Shown here piece by piece: positions 1 to 7,134 of a stretch of 12,069 nucleotides of DNA. Positions within the stretch are counted from its first letter, which is position 1. Each line of letters starts with the position of its first letter. The position numbers were made by a program, and so were the translations under genes. A model generated the notes under the pieces. That model was not told the DNA's origin. It searched no databases and saw only the letters and a program-made list of their open reading frames with translations. The DNA comes from Muribaculaceae bacterium (lineage in GTDB: Bacteria > Bacteroidota > Bacteroidia > Bacteroidales > Muribaculaceae): positions 1-12,069 of the forward strand of contig JAKSMA010000049.1 of NCBI GenBank assembly GCA_024400895.1, given 5' to 3'.

Positions 1-1619
1 ACTTACCAGGATTCAATTTTGCCTACGATGTAGTGGACGAATGGGCACGGATTGAACCCGACCGCAAGGCTCTCCTCTGGACCAACGAGGCAGGGGAGGT
101 GAAGCAGTTCACTTTTGCCGATATCAAGCGCGAGAGCGACAAGACGGCTGCCTATTTCCAACAGTTGGGCATTGGCCGTGGCGACATGGTGATGCTCATT
201 ATGAAGCGCCGCTATCAATTCTGGTTTGCCATTACTGCACTCCACAAGTTGGGCGCAGTGGTAATTCCTGCCACGCACTTGCTTACCGATGAAGATATTG
301 TCTACCGCTGCGAATCTGCCACCATCCGTGCCATCGTGGCTGTGGGCGACGATGTGGTGCTCAACCACATACAAAAAGCGGCGCCAAAATGCCCATCGGT
401 AAAGAATTACATTTCCATTGGCCCCAAGGTGCCTGAAGGTTGGTCGGATTTCAATGCAGGCATTGAGAGTGCGCCAGCCTTCGTACGACCCGAAATGCAA
501 CTTGGCTCCGACGATATTTCGCTGATGTACTTCACCAGTGGCACCAGCGGTGAGCCAAAGATGGTGGCTCACGACTTCCGCTATCCACTCGGCCATATCA
601 TCACCGCAAAATATTGGCATAACCTCGATGAAAACAGCCTCCACTTCACCCTCGCCGACACTGGCTGGGGCAAGGCAGTGTGGGGCAAATACTACGGTCA
701 GTGGATTGTGGGCGCCAACGTGTTTGTCTACGACTTTGAAAAGTTCAAGCCTGTGGATGTGCTTGAGATGATTGAGAAATTCCATATCACATCTTTCTGT
801 GCACCTCCCACTGTGTATCGCTTCCTTATCCGCGAAGATGTGAAGAAATACGATATCTCATCGCTCAAATATTGCACCAACGCCGGCGAAGCGCTCAATC
901 CCAATGTGTTCGACCGATGGCATGAGCTCACCGGTATCAAGCTCCACGAGGCGTTCGGCCAGACCGAAACCACTGCCACTGTGGGCACATATCCTTGGGT
1001 GGAGCCACGTCCAGGCTCAATGGGCAAGGCGAATCCCGGCTATGATATCGACCTCGTTACTGCCGACGGACTTGTGGCCGAAGATGGCCAGCAAGGTGAG
1101 ATTATTGTGCGCACTCACGGCTATCGCCCCGAAGGATTGTTTTTGGGCTATTACCGCGACCCAGAACTCACTCATCAAAACTACCACGACGACATCTACC
1201 ACACTGGAGATATCGCTTGGCGCGACGAAGACGGCTACTACTGGTTTGTTGGCCGCAAAGATGATGTAATCAAGTCGTCGGGTTATCGCATAGGCCCGTT
1301 TGAGGTGGAAAATGCGCTCATGAAGCACGAAGCCGTGGTGGAATGTGCCGTTACAGGTGTGCCCGACGAGGTGCGCGGTATGGCAGTGAAGGCCACCATC
1401 GTGCTCAGCAAAGAGTTTGAAAACACTCCAGGCATCGAATTCGGTGTGGAATATAAGGGTAAGGAAGTGCCCGAACTCGTGAAGGATATCCAAGACTTCG
1501 TGAAGCAAACCACCGCCCCTTACAAGTATCCACGCGTGGTGCAAATCGTACACGAATTGCCAAAGACCATCAGCGGAAAGATTCGCCGTGTAGAAATCCG
1601 CCAAAAAGACAACGCATAA
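1..1619 (+). CDS. AMP-forming acyl-CoA synthetase (AMP-binding enzyme), 5' end outside window
   Basis: This ANL-superfamily enzyme activates a carboxylic acid with ATP to an acyl-adenylate and transfers it to CoA in the cytoplasm; the acyl chain used cannot be told, but the type fits acetyl- to medium-chain acyl-CoA synthetases. The frame is open to the left edge (PGFNFAYDVVDEW precedes the GTG at 33), so the true start is outside and roughly 25-40 residues are missing. Counting from the GTG codon, I see the phosphate loop TSGTSGEPK (168-176), the FGQTETT motif, YHTGD (389-393), the hinge GRKDD (407-411), and the C-terminal [10 protein letters not shown] with the catalytic lysine at about 516. 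The gene is intact through its stop. Its last 55 codons are repeated at 3542-3706, downstream of an inserted ATPase gene, so its own 3' end may be a recombinant replacement. A weak hairpin at 1724-1760 follows. Confidence 0.95.
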   Translation, partial: LPGFNFAYDVVDEWARIEPDRKALLWTNEAGEVKQFTFADIKRESDKTAAYFQQLGIGRGDMVMLIMKRRYQFWFAITALHKLGAVVIPATHLLTDEDIVYRCESATIRAIVAVGDDVVLNHIQKAAPKCPSVKNYISIGPKVPEGWSDFNAGIESAPAFVRPEMQLGSDDISLMYFTSGTSGEPKMVAHDFRYPLGHIITAKYWHNLDENSLHFTLADTGWGKAVWGKYYGQWIVGANVFVYDFEKFKPVDVLEMIEKFHITSFCAPPTVYRFLIREDVKKYDISSLKYCTNAGEALNPNVFDRWHELTGIKLHEAFGQTETTATVGTYPWVEPRPGSMGKANPGYDIDLVTADGLVAEDGQQGEIIVRTHGYRPEGLFLGYYRDPELTHQNYHDDIYHTGDIAWRDEDGYYWFVGRKDDVIKSSGYRIGPFEVENALMKHEAVVECAVTGVPDEVRGMAVKATIVLSKEFENTPGIEFGVEYKGKEVPELVKDIQDFVKQTTAPYKYPRVVQIVHELPKTISGKIRRVEIRQKDNA

Positions 1620-1625
1620 TCCCAC
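1455..1625 (+). repeat. Direct repeat, left copy: 3' end of acyl-CoA synthetase
   Basis: These 171 bases (last 55 codons with stop, plus TCCCAC after it) recur at 3542-3712 in the same orientation. By hand alignment there are 13 mismatches, no gaps, and the final 36 bases are identical; identity stops abruptly after TCCCAC. Eight of the 12 changed codons differ only at a silent third base, and three changes alter the protein (D to N, Q to R, H to R). The pattern points to homologous copies from related strains rather than a recent tandem duplication. Confidence 0.93.
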
Positions 1626-1700
1626 TGTAGTACTCCTGATAACGCAGCGATTGTCAACACTTGACTGATGCAAGAAATTTAGGCGTATAGTACAAAATGA

Positions 1701-1708
1701 TATCTTTG
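1701..1708 (+). promoter_or_regulatory. Possible Bacteroidetes -7 box (TATCTTTG) ahead of a hairpin
   Basis: TATCTTTG matches TAnnTTTG exactly, but no convincing TTTG box lies 19-21 bases upstream (TTTA at 1678-1681 is the closest). If active, it would start transcription shortly before the hairpin at 1727-1756. A chance match is quite possible in AT-rich DNA. Confidence 0.3.
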
Positions 1709-1723
1709 GAAGTCTTTTGATAT

Positions 1724-1760
1724 GAACCCCGAAAGTTTTTTTTCTAACTTTCGGGGATTC
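1724..1760 (+). terminator. Hairpin, probable terminator of the full-length acyl-CoA synthetase gene
   Basis: CCCCGAAAGTT (1727-1737) pairs perfectly with AACTTTCGGGG (1746-1756) around a T-rich 8-base loop. GAA and TTC can extend the stem beyond one unpaired base. The tail (ATTCTTCTATT) is only moderately T-rich, so terminator function is likely but not certain. It lies 108 bases after the stop and differs from the hairpin after the second 3' copy. Confidence 0.5.
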
Positions 1761-1879
1761 TTCTATTCACTATAGTCTACAAAGGTGTAATATTTGCAAT
1801 CAAATCGTCAGATTTATTTTGGGCAATTGATAGCAATTCTCAGAATCATCTCCAAACTAATGTAATAATTGGCACAAAG

Positions 1880-1924
1880 TTTTTTTTTTTTTTTTATATA
1901 ATATAAAAAAATATATATAAAAAT
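1880..1924. repeat. T16 tract inside a 45-bp A/T-only stretch
   Basis: Bases 1880-1895 are 16 consecutive T, followed by TA/A-rich sequence with no G or C until 1925. It lies about 120 bases upstream of the ATPase promoter. Long mononucleotide tracts slip during replication and such DNA is easily melted or bent; any effect on the gene is inference. Confidence 0.85.
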
Positions 1925-2020
1925 CTTCAGAAAATCGGGTGATGCTAATAATTGTATCATGTTTTTTGTACATTTTTTATAGAAATACACTACGAAATGT
2001 TCAAATAATCTGCCAATTTC

Positions 2021-2050
2021 TTGGATTTTTACTTTTTTTATGTAACTTTG
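2021..2050 (+). promoter_or_regulatory. Bacteroidetes-type promoter of the ATPase gene
   Basis: TAACTTTG at 2043-2050 matches the -7 consensus TAnnTTTG, with TTGG at 2021-2024 as a possible -33 element (spacer 18). It lies 20 bases before the ATG at 2071, which supports that start and argues against the longer open frame from 1939. Confidence 0.65.
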
Positions 2051-2070
2051 TACCCAAAATCAAGTCCATA

Positions 2071-3498
2071 ATGAAAGATATACTTATTGCAAGAGAAAGC
2101 GAGTGTGAACAACTCAGAGCATGCATGAAATCAGACCAGTCTGAATTCGTTACCGTATGTGGTAGGCGGCGTGTGGGAAAAACATATCTTGTTGAATGTT
2201 TCTTTAATCGGATTTATGACTTCTCTTTTGTCGGTGGGCATAAGTTAACAACCAGGGTGCAGCTTCGAAATTTCGCCAAAGCATTAAAAAAGTATGCAAA
2301 GCTGAGCAAGGCTCCTATTCTGGAGAATTGGTATGATGCTTTTGATGCTTTGGAAGAGTATATCGAAACCATAGATGTAAACAGAAAGAAGACAATCTTC
2401 ATAGACGAAATGCCTTGGATAGATTCTCAGAAGTCAGATTTTGTTTCTGCGTTGGAGAACTTTTGGAATGGTTGGGCCAATAGGAGAACCGATATTGTTT
2501 TTATTGCATCTGGCTCCGCTACATCCTGGATGGCTGACAATATAGAAGAGAACCAAGGTGGATTACACGCAAGAATAACAGCCAAGATTTATCTTAAACC
2601 GTTCAATCTCAACGAGACTACAAAATTCCTACAGGAGAGAGGATTCTATTGGGACAATTACCAGATTCTGCAATGCTATATGTTGACAGGTGGGGTTCCT
2701 TACTACCTCAAGATGTTAAACAACAAACTTAGTTGCGGGCAGAATACGGACATATTGTGCTTCAATGAAACAGGGTATTTAAGAAATGAATTTCCAGAAT
2801 TATACTCATCCCTTTTCAATAATGCAAACAAATACATCGAAATCGTTAGACTTCTGTTCAATAAAGAACAGGGGTTGACCAAGCAAGAAATTAACAGAGT
2901 GATGAAGATGAACGCAGAAACTATTGACAAATATCTACGTAATCTAAAACTTTGTAGCTTTATTTCTGAGGGTATTCGTTTCGGTTCTAAAGTACCCGTT
3001 TACAGGCTGGTTGATTTCTATACAATTTTTTATTTTAAATTTATAGAAAAACAAGCTATACATGACGAGAACTGGTGGACGCACAATATGAACGGACATT
3101 CTGTTCTGTCCTGGATGGGACGCACATTTGAGATTATCTGCCTAATGCATTACAGACAAATACTGAAAGCTCTTGGCATATCAGGTATAGCAACGTCTGT
3201 AGCAACATGGAAGTATGAAGGAGATGAAAACAACAGAGGAGCGCAAGTAGATATGACCATTGAACGTGCCGACAGGATGATACACTTGTGCGAAATGAAA
3301 TTCTATCAAGACAAGTTCCGCCTCACTGAAGACTATGTTGCACGTTTGCGTGAAAGACGTGACACATTTATCATCACGAAGAAGATTAAGAAAACTGTGC
3401 TCCATACATTTGTGACCACATTTGGACTGGCAAACTCGTCGTACAGTTCACTTGTTCATAGCGAGGTTACAATGGACGACCTCTTTCTTCCATTGTAG
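2071..3498 (+). CDS. ATPase_2/DUF234-type ATP-binding protein with nuclease-like C-terminus
   Basis: This 475-residue protein belongs by its motifs to the STAND-like ATPase_2 (archaeal ATPase) family common in many copies in Bacteroidales; the cellular role of the family is unknown. I see Walker A GRRRVGKT (31-38), Walker B IFIDE (109-113), a sensor-like segment VFIASGS (143-149), the family motif TGGVPYYL (206-213), a likely winged-helix region (about 256-300), and a DUF234-like C-terminal domain. In that domain E354, D394 and the pair E408-x-K410 (CEMKFY) resemble a PD-(D/E)XK nuclease core. The start at 2071 is chosen because a promoter lies just upstream and the 44 extra residues of the longer frame are non-conserved-looking hydrophobic sequence. 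The gene is AT-rich with frequent AGA codons, unlike its neighbours, and is bracketed by the two copies of the acyl-CoA synthetase 3' end, so it is probably acquired cargo. Confidence 0.9.
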   Translation: MKDILIARESECEQLRACMKSDQSEFVTVCGRRRVGKTYLVECFFNRIYDFSFVGGHKLTTRVQLRNFAKALKKYAKLSKAPILENWYDAFDALEEYIETIDVNRKKTIFIDEMPWIDSQKSDFVSALENFWNGWANRRTDIVFIASGSATSWMADNIEENQGGLHARITAKIYLKPFNLNETTKFLQERGFYWDNYQILQCYMLTGGVPYYLKMLNNKLSCGQNTDILCFNETGYLRNEFPELYSSLFNNANKYIEIVRLLFNKEQGLTKQEINRVMKMNAETIDKYLRNLKLCSFISEGIRFGSKVPVYRLVDFYTIFYFKFIEKQAIHDENWWTHNMNGHSVLSWMGRTFEIICLMHYRQILKALGISGIATSVATWKYEGDENNRGAQVDMTIERADRMIHLCEMKFYQDKFRLTEDYVARLRERRDTFIITKKIKKTVLHTFVTTFGLANSSYSSLVHSEVTMDDLFLPL

Positions 3499-3529
3499 AA
3501 TATAGCCAGAATAAACAACAATCTTTTAA

Positions 3530-3706
3530 ATGAACTACACAAAGGGAAAAGAGGTGCCCGAACTCGTGAAAGATATCCAAAACTTCGTGAAGCGCACCAC
3601 CGCTCCATACAAGTATCCACGCGTGGTGCAAATCGTGCGCGAATTGCCAAAGACCATCAGCGGCAAGATTCGCCGCGTAGAAATCCGCCAAAAAGACAAC
3701 GCATAA
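3530..3706 (+). pseudogene. Orphan 3' fragment of an acyl-CoA synthetase gene
   Basis: The frame from the ATG at 3530 encodes 58 residues, of which 55 (from 3542) align with the C-terminus of the synthetase at 1-1619 with three substitutions. It keeps the catalytic-lysine motif [10 protein letters not shown] but lacks the adenylation domain, so it cannot be an active enzyme. It starts 31 bases after the ATPase stop and could be co-transcribed with it; whether it is translated is unknown. The strong hairpin at 3729-3763 directly downstream suggests that this is the original chromosomal 3' end of the gene. Confidence 0.88.
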
Positions 3707-3712
3707 TCCCAC
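3542..3712 (+). repeat. Direct repeat, right copy: 3' end of acyl-CoA synthetase
   Basis: This is the partner of 1455-1625, in the same orientation, 171 bases long with 158 identical. Upstream, similarity fades within about 12 bases (a Tyr codon still lines up), placing the right edge of the inserted block near 3530. Confidence 0.93.
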
Positions 3713-3728
3713 ACATCAATATAAACAG

Positions 3729-3768
3729 CGATGCCCGCTAACTGTTACGGTTGGCGGGCATCGTTTGT
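3729..3768 (+). terminator. Strong intrinsic terminator
   Basis: CGATGCCCGCTAAC (3729-3742) pairs with GTTGGCGGGCATCG (3750-3763), a 14-bp stem with one G-T wobble and a 7-base loop, followed by TTTGT. It probably once ended the acyl-CoA synthetase transcript and now ends the ATPase/fragment transcript. It may also act on the convergent aldo/keto reductase transcript. Confidence 0.8.
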
Positions 3769-3804
3769 ATTATCGCGGCAGCTGTGCGGCTGGCAAGGGT
3801 TTAT

Positions 3805-3819
3805 CATGCCAAAGGCATG
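3805..3819. other. Small perfect hairpin between convergent genes
   Basis: CATGCC (3805-3810) and GGCATG (3814-3819) form a 6-bp stem with an AAA loop. It lies downstream of the minus-strand aldo/keto reductase, but with no clear T-run it is only a weak terminator candidate. Confidence 0.3.
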
Positions 3820-3900
3820 TCCCTTCTATGTTGGCGAGGGTTATAGCAGAAATGTTTATTTTTTGCTTTTCATCCCCACATTTTTTCCACTGAGCCTGGG

Positions 3901-4905
3901 TTATTTCAGGATTTCGTTGATGATGCGTTGTTCTTCGTCGGTGAATGGGGCGCTGTTCATGGCCTTGAGCGAATCTTGCATCTGCTCCACGGTGCGAGGA
4001 CCGATAATAACCGAAGTGACTTCTGGTCGGCGGAGCACCCATGCTGTCGCCATTTGTGCGAGGCTCTCACCGCGTTGGGCTGCCAAGTCGTTTAGTTTGC
4101 GCACTTTTTCCACCAGTTCGGGAGTGATTAAGCTCTTGAGTCTGTCGCTGGCACTTCCGGCACGAGAATCTGTAGGGATGCCATTGAGGTATTTACCGGT
4201 GAGCAAGCCTTGATTCACAGGAGAGAATGCGGTGAAACCCATACGCTTTTCGGTCATCAAGTCGAAGTGTGCCACTTCTGGGTCGCGTGTGAGCATGTTG
4301 TATTTGCCCTGATAGATGAGCGGATGCACATCGCGAGCCTCGAGATATTCCACTGCGGGTTTCAACTTGTCGACAGGGTAGTTCGACAAACCCACATATA
4401 TGGCCTTTCCGCTACGCACGATGTCGACAAGCGCTTGCATGGTTTCTTCGATTGGCGTCACACCGTCGTAGCGGTGTGAGTAGAAGATGTCCACATAGTC
4501 GAGGTTCATGCGCTGAAGCGACTCGTTGAGGCTCGTAATCAGCATTTTTCTTGAAGAACCGCATCCGTAAGGGCCTTCCCACATTTCGTAGCCGGCTTTG
4601 GTGGTTACAATCATTTCGTGGCGGTGAGCGCGGAAATTGTCGGCATACATTCGGCCGAAAGTTTCTTCTGCGCTGCCGAACGGAGGTCCATAGTTGTTGG
4701 CAAGGTCGAAGCAGGTAATACCATGGTCGAAAGCATAAGTCATCTTGGCCAACGACTCTTCGTACACATTCACGCCACCGAAATTCCACCAGAATCCCAG
4801 CGACATTTCTGGAAGCACGATGCTCGAGGCACCGCACTGGCGATATTTCATCATCCCTTCGGCATAGCGGTCGGGGTTGGCAACATAAGTCTTTTTGTAG
4901 TTCAT
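3901..4905 (-). CDS. Aldo/keto reductase, YghZ (L-glyceraldehyde 3-phosphate reductase)-like
   Basis: This 334-residue cytoplasmic NADPH-dependent oxidoreductase has an (alpha/beta)8 barrel. The sequence strongly recalls E. coli YghZ/Gpr, which reduces L-glyceraldehyde 3-phosphate and methylglyoxal; the substrate here is inferred from that likeness. I see the N-terminal segment VANPDRY, the FDLANNYGPPFGSAEE segment (66-81), and the AKR catalytic tetrad D67, Y72, K103 (TTKAGY) and H144 (FYSHRYD), followed by GKAIYVGLSNY (167-177) and the C-terminal cofactor-binding IIGPRTVEQ (300-308). The ATG at 4905 is chosen because it gives the family-like N-terminus and a TATATTTG box lies 25 bases upstream; the open frame up to 5028 crosses that box. 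It is convergent with the ATPase block and divergent from the Na/Pi transporter. Confidence 0.93.
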   Translation of the reverse strand: MNYKKTYVANPDRYAEGMMKYRQCGASSIVLPEMSLGFWWNFGGVNVYEESLAKMTYAFDHGITCFDLANNYGPPFGSAEETFGRMYADNFRAHRHEMIVTTKAGYEMWEGPYGCGSSRKMLITSLNESLQRMNLDYVDIFYSHRYDGVTPIEETMQALVDIVRSGKAIYVGLSNYPVDKLKPAVEYLEARDVHPLIYQGKYNMLTRDPEVAHFDLMTEKRMGFTAFSPVNQGLLTGKYLNGIPTDSRAGSASDRLKSLITPELVEKVRKLNDLAAQRGESLAQMATAWVLRRPEVTSVIIGPRTVEQMQDSLKAMNSAPFTDEEQRIINEILK

Positions 4906-4930
4906 TTTTTTAATTATTAGGTTTATACTA

Positions 4931-4938
4931 CAAATATA
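4931..4938 (-). promoter_or_regulatory. -7 promoter box of the aldo/keto reductase gene
   Basis: On the minus strand this reads TATATTTG, an exact TAnnTTTG match, 25 bases before the ATG at 4905. No clear TTTG box is seen at the usual upstream distance. Confidence 0.6.
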
Positions 4939-4992
4939 TAATAAAAATTCAGAAAGAGCACGACTGCCCCATCGTATTAGTACGAATTGTTT

Positions 4993-5025
4993 CACGAAAG
5001 TGATCACAGCCTGGCTATTTTCGTG
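4993..5025. other. Inverted repeat in the divergent aldo/keto reductase-Na/Pi spacer
   Basis: CACGAAA (4993-4999) and TTTCGTG (5019-5025) form 7-bp arms around 19 bases. The position between two divergent genes allows an operator role, but arms this short also arise by chance. Nothing else coding is seen in 4906-5187. Confidence 0.25.
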
Positions 5026-5118
5026 CATATCCTCAAAGCGGTGGTTTCTTTTTGGGGAGTTTTGGTAAATGGCTGTGCAATGGATTGCAGAGGAAAAACG
5101 CCCAATTTTTATGGATTT

Positions 5119-5150
5119 TTTGTGTACTCAATTAAATTGTATTATTTTTG
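5119..5150 (+). promoter_or_regulatory. Canonical Bacteroidetes promoter of the Na/Pi cotransporter gene
   Basis: TTTG (5119-5122), a 20-base spacer, then TATTTTTG (5143-5150) match the -33/-7 consensus. The box ends 37 bases before the ATG at 5188. Confidence 0.75.
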
Positions 5151-5187
5151 TGACAAATTATTTTTAAATTGAGATATTCTGCGGAAT

Positions 5188-6873
5188 ATGGATACACTAG
5201 TAAACGTTTTTTCACTCTTGGGTTCGCTCGCCCTGTTCCTTTACGGAATGAAAATCATGAGCGAGGGACTTGAAAAGTTCGCCGGTGAACGCTTGCGCGC
5301 AATTTTGGCAGCTATGACCAAAAATCGTGTGATGGGTGTGTTTACCGGTATTTTTATTACAGCGCTCATCCAATCTTCATCGGCAACTACCGTGATGGTG
5401 GTTTCGTTTGTGAACGCTGGTTTGATGTCGCTCGTACAGTCTATCGGGGTAATTATGGGTGCCAATATTGGTACCACTGTCACTGCTTGGATTATTTCTG
5501 CCGTAGGTTTTAAGGTGAATATTGCCGCCTTTGCCATCCCAATGCTTGCCATCGGCATGCCGCTCATCTTCTCGGGCAACAGCAAGCGTAAGAGCATTGG
5601 CGAATTTGTGTTCGGCTTCTCGTTCTTGTTTATGGGTTTGTCGTTCTTGCAAACCTCTGCTACCGACCTCAACATTGGCGAAATGGTGGCTTCTATGCTT
5701 GCCACACTGCCAGTCGATTCGTTCGGCACCATCTTACTCTTCGTGCTCGTGGGTGCGGTAGTAACCATGATTGTGCAGGCTTCAGCCGCCACCATGGCCA
5801 TCACTTTGATGCTCTTCGATATGCATATACCTGGCTTCGGCTTCGAGCAAGCTGCCGCATTGGCGATGGGTCAGAACATCGGTACCACCATCACTGCATT
5901 CATGGCATCGCTTACAGCCAACACCCAAGCGCGCCGCGCAGCACTCGCCCACATGTTCTTCAATGTGTTTGGTGTGATTGTGGTGCTCATCGTGTTCTAT
6001 CCCGCATGTAATGCAGTCCGCTGGTTTGTGGCCAATGTGATGAATGTGGAAAGCAACGACCTCTTCTTGCTTTCGGCATTCCACACCGCATTCAACATCC
6101 TCAACACTCTGCTCCTCATCTGGTTTGTGAAGCAGATTGAGCGTTTCGTTTGCCGTGTGCTTCCCGAAAAGAACACAGAAGAAAATCAACCTCGCCTCAA
6201 ATACATTACTGCTGGCTTGTTCTCAACAGCAGAGCTCTCGCTCCTTGAAGCCCGTAAGGAAATCGCTTTGATGGGTGAGCGCTGCAAAAAGGCATTTGAG
6301 ACGGTGACCAGCATGCACGGTATTGAAAAAGAGGATGAATTCAACGCCATTTTCAAGAGGGTGGAAAAATATGAGGCCATCACCGACAATATGGAATATG
6401 AAATTGCGCATTACCTGCAGCAGGTGAGCGAAGGTCGCCTTTCCGACGACGCAAAGCGCCAAGTACAGCGCATGCTTCGTGAGGTTGACGACCTTGAAAG
6501 TATCGGCGACTGCTGCTACAATTTGGCCCGTACGCTTTCACGCAAACGCACTAACTGCAAGACTCACTTCACAGAAGAGCAAGGCATTCACATTTCGGAA
6601 ATGGAAAAGCTCGTAGAGGTTTCGCTTGAGCAAATGATTGCCACACTCAAGTCGCCTGAAGGTGAAGGCCACGATATCTCGAAGAGTTATGAAACTGAGC
6701 GCGAAATCAATAGCCTCCGCACTTCTTTGCGCGACAATAACCTTATTCAAATCAGCGTAGGCGCTTACGATTACCAACTTGGCGCGTTCTATATCGACCT
6801 CGTGAACGGTATGGAAAAACTCGGCGACCATGTGCTCAACGTGGTGCAAGCAAAGGCTCGCCAAAAGGTATAA
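5188..6873 (+). CDS. Na/Pi cotransporter family protein with C-terminal PhoU-like domain
   Basis: This 561-residue inner-membrane protein probably moves inorganic phosphate with sodium. The two inverted Na_Pi_cotrans repeats are visible: QSSSATT (62-68) with GANIGTT (91-97), and QASAAT (197-202) with GQNIGTT (229-235). The transmembrane part spans about residues 1-320. The rest (about 345-550) is helical, charged and cytosolic, and resembles PhoU, as in the YjbB/NptA-type bacterial branch. In that branch the direction (uptake or export) and the role of the PhoU-like part are not settled by sequence. The ATG at 5188 is supported by a canonical promoter upstream. It is monocistronic, with a terminator at 6913-6955 and no other phosphate-regulon genes nearby. 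Confidence 0.94.
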   Translation: MDTLVNVFSLLGSLALFLYGMKIMSEGLEKFAGERLRAILAAMTKNRVMGVFTGIFITALIQSSSATTVMVVSFVNAGLMSLVQSIGVIMGANIGTTVTAWIISAVGFKVNIAAFAIPMLAIGMPLIFSGNSKRKSIGEFVFGFSFLFMGLSFLQTSATDLNIGEMVASMLATLPVDSFGTILLFVLVGAVVTMIVQASAATMAITLMLFDMHIPGFGFEQAAALAMGQNIGTTITAFMASLTANTQARRAALAHMFFNVFGVIVVLIVFYPACNAVRWFVANVMNVESNDLFLLSAFHTAFNILNTLLLIWFVKQIERFVCRVLPEKNTEENQPRLKYITAGLFSTAELSLLEARKEIALMGERCKKAFETVTSMHGIEKEDEFNAIFKRVEKYEAITDNMEYEIAHYLQQVSEGRLSDDAKRQVQRMLREVDDLESIGDCCYNLARTLSRKRTNCKTHFTEEQGIHISEMEKLVEVSLEQMIATLKSPEGEGHDISKSYETEREINSLRTSLRDNNLIQISVGAYDYQLGAFYIDLVNGMEKLGDHVLNVVQAKARQKV

Positions 6874-6912
6874 ATATAAGGGAGCGAGGCGCTGTCTCGA
6901 TATTTACAAAAA

Positions 6913-6955
6913 CAGCAGGCAATTCATTTTGTGCGGATTGTCTGCTGCTCTTTTT
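6913..6955 (+). terminator. Intrinsic terminator after the Na/Pi cotransporter gene
   Basis: CAGCAGGCAAT (6913-6923) pairs with ATTGTCTGCTG (6937-6947), 11 bp with one G-T wobble and a 13-base loop, followed by CTCTTTTT. It starts 39 bases past the stop. Confidence 0.8.
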
Positions 6956-7018
6956 CAAAAATGACTCAAATTTTTCGTGTATTTATACGGATTGTGCTTG
7001 GTTTTGGTAAATATTCAC

Positions 7019-7026
7019 TAACTTTG
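7019..7026 (+). promoter_or_regulatory. -7 promoter box of the secreted dockerin protein gene
   Basis: TAACTTTG matches TAnnTTTG. TTGG at 6998-7001 (spacer 17) is a possible -33 element but not a clean match. The start codon lies 108 bases downstream, giving a leader of about 100 nt in which I see no clear structure. Confidence 0.55.
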
Positions 7027-7134
7027 CACATCTAATGGTTTTTCGTTATTGCAGCAAATCGATTGCTACAGTAACAAGGATACGGATTACTTACAAAACA
7101 ACTATATTCATAAACATAAAAACAATTAATAATC

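Larger units (their letters stand above)
1620..2070. other. AT-rich 451-bp gap without a gene, left arm of the inserted block
   Basis: I see no credible coding sequence on either strand. The stretch holds a TAnnTTTG box at 1701-1708, a hairpin with arms 1727-1737 and 1746-1756, an A/T-only run at 1880-1924 that begins with 16 T, and the ATPase promoter at 2043-2050. Base composition falls sharply from the GC-richer host gene, as expected for acquired DNA. The forward frame that stays open from 1939 crosses the promoter and does not look like protein. Confidence 0.7.

Noticed and set aside
33..35. GTG as start codon of the acyl-CoA synthetase
   Set aside because: The frame is open to the window edge and the residues before it fit the family N-terminus, so the true start is outside the window.
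1017..1673. Minus-strand frame of 218 codons, similar to a second minus-strand frame at 3467-3712
   Set aside because: Both are shadows of the synthetase coding strand; their likeness is explained by the duplicated 3' end.
1939..2070. N-terminal 44-residue hydrophobic extension of the ATPase frame (possible membrane anchor)
   Set aside because: It spans the TAACTTTG promoter box at 2043-2050 and follows A/T-only DNA; the family-like protein begins at the ATG at 2071.
1626..3529. Insertion sequence or composite transposon
   Set aside because: There is no transposase, no terminal inverted repeat and no short target duplication; the flanking repeats are diverged host-gene sequence.
4906..5028. 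41-residue N-terminal extension of the aldo/keto reductase
   Set aside because: It crosses the TATATTTG promoter box on the minus strand and the family N-terminus begins at the ATG at 4905.
4987..5172. Plus-strand 61-codon frame between the divergent aldo/keto reductase and Na/Pi genes
   Set aside because: It crosses the Na/Pi promoter (5119-5150) and has no protein-like features.
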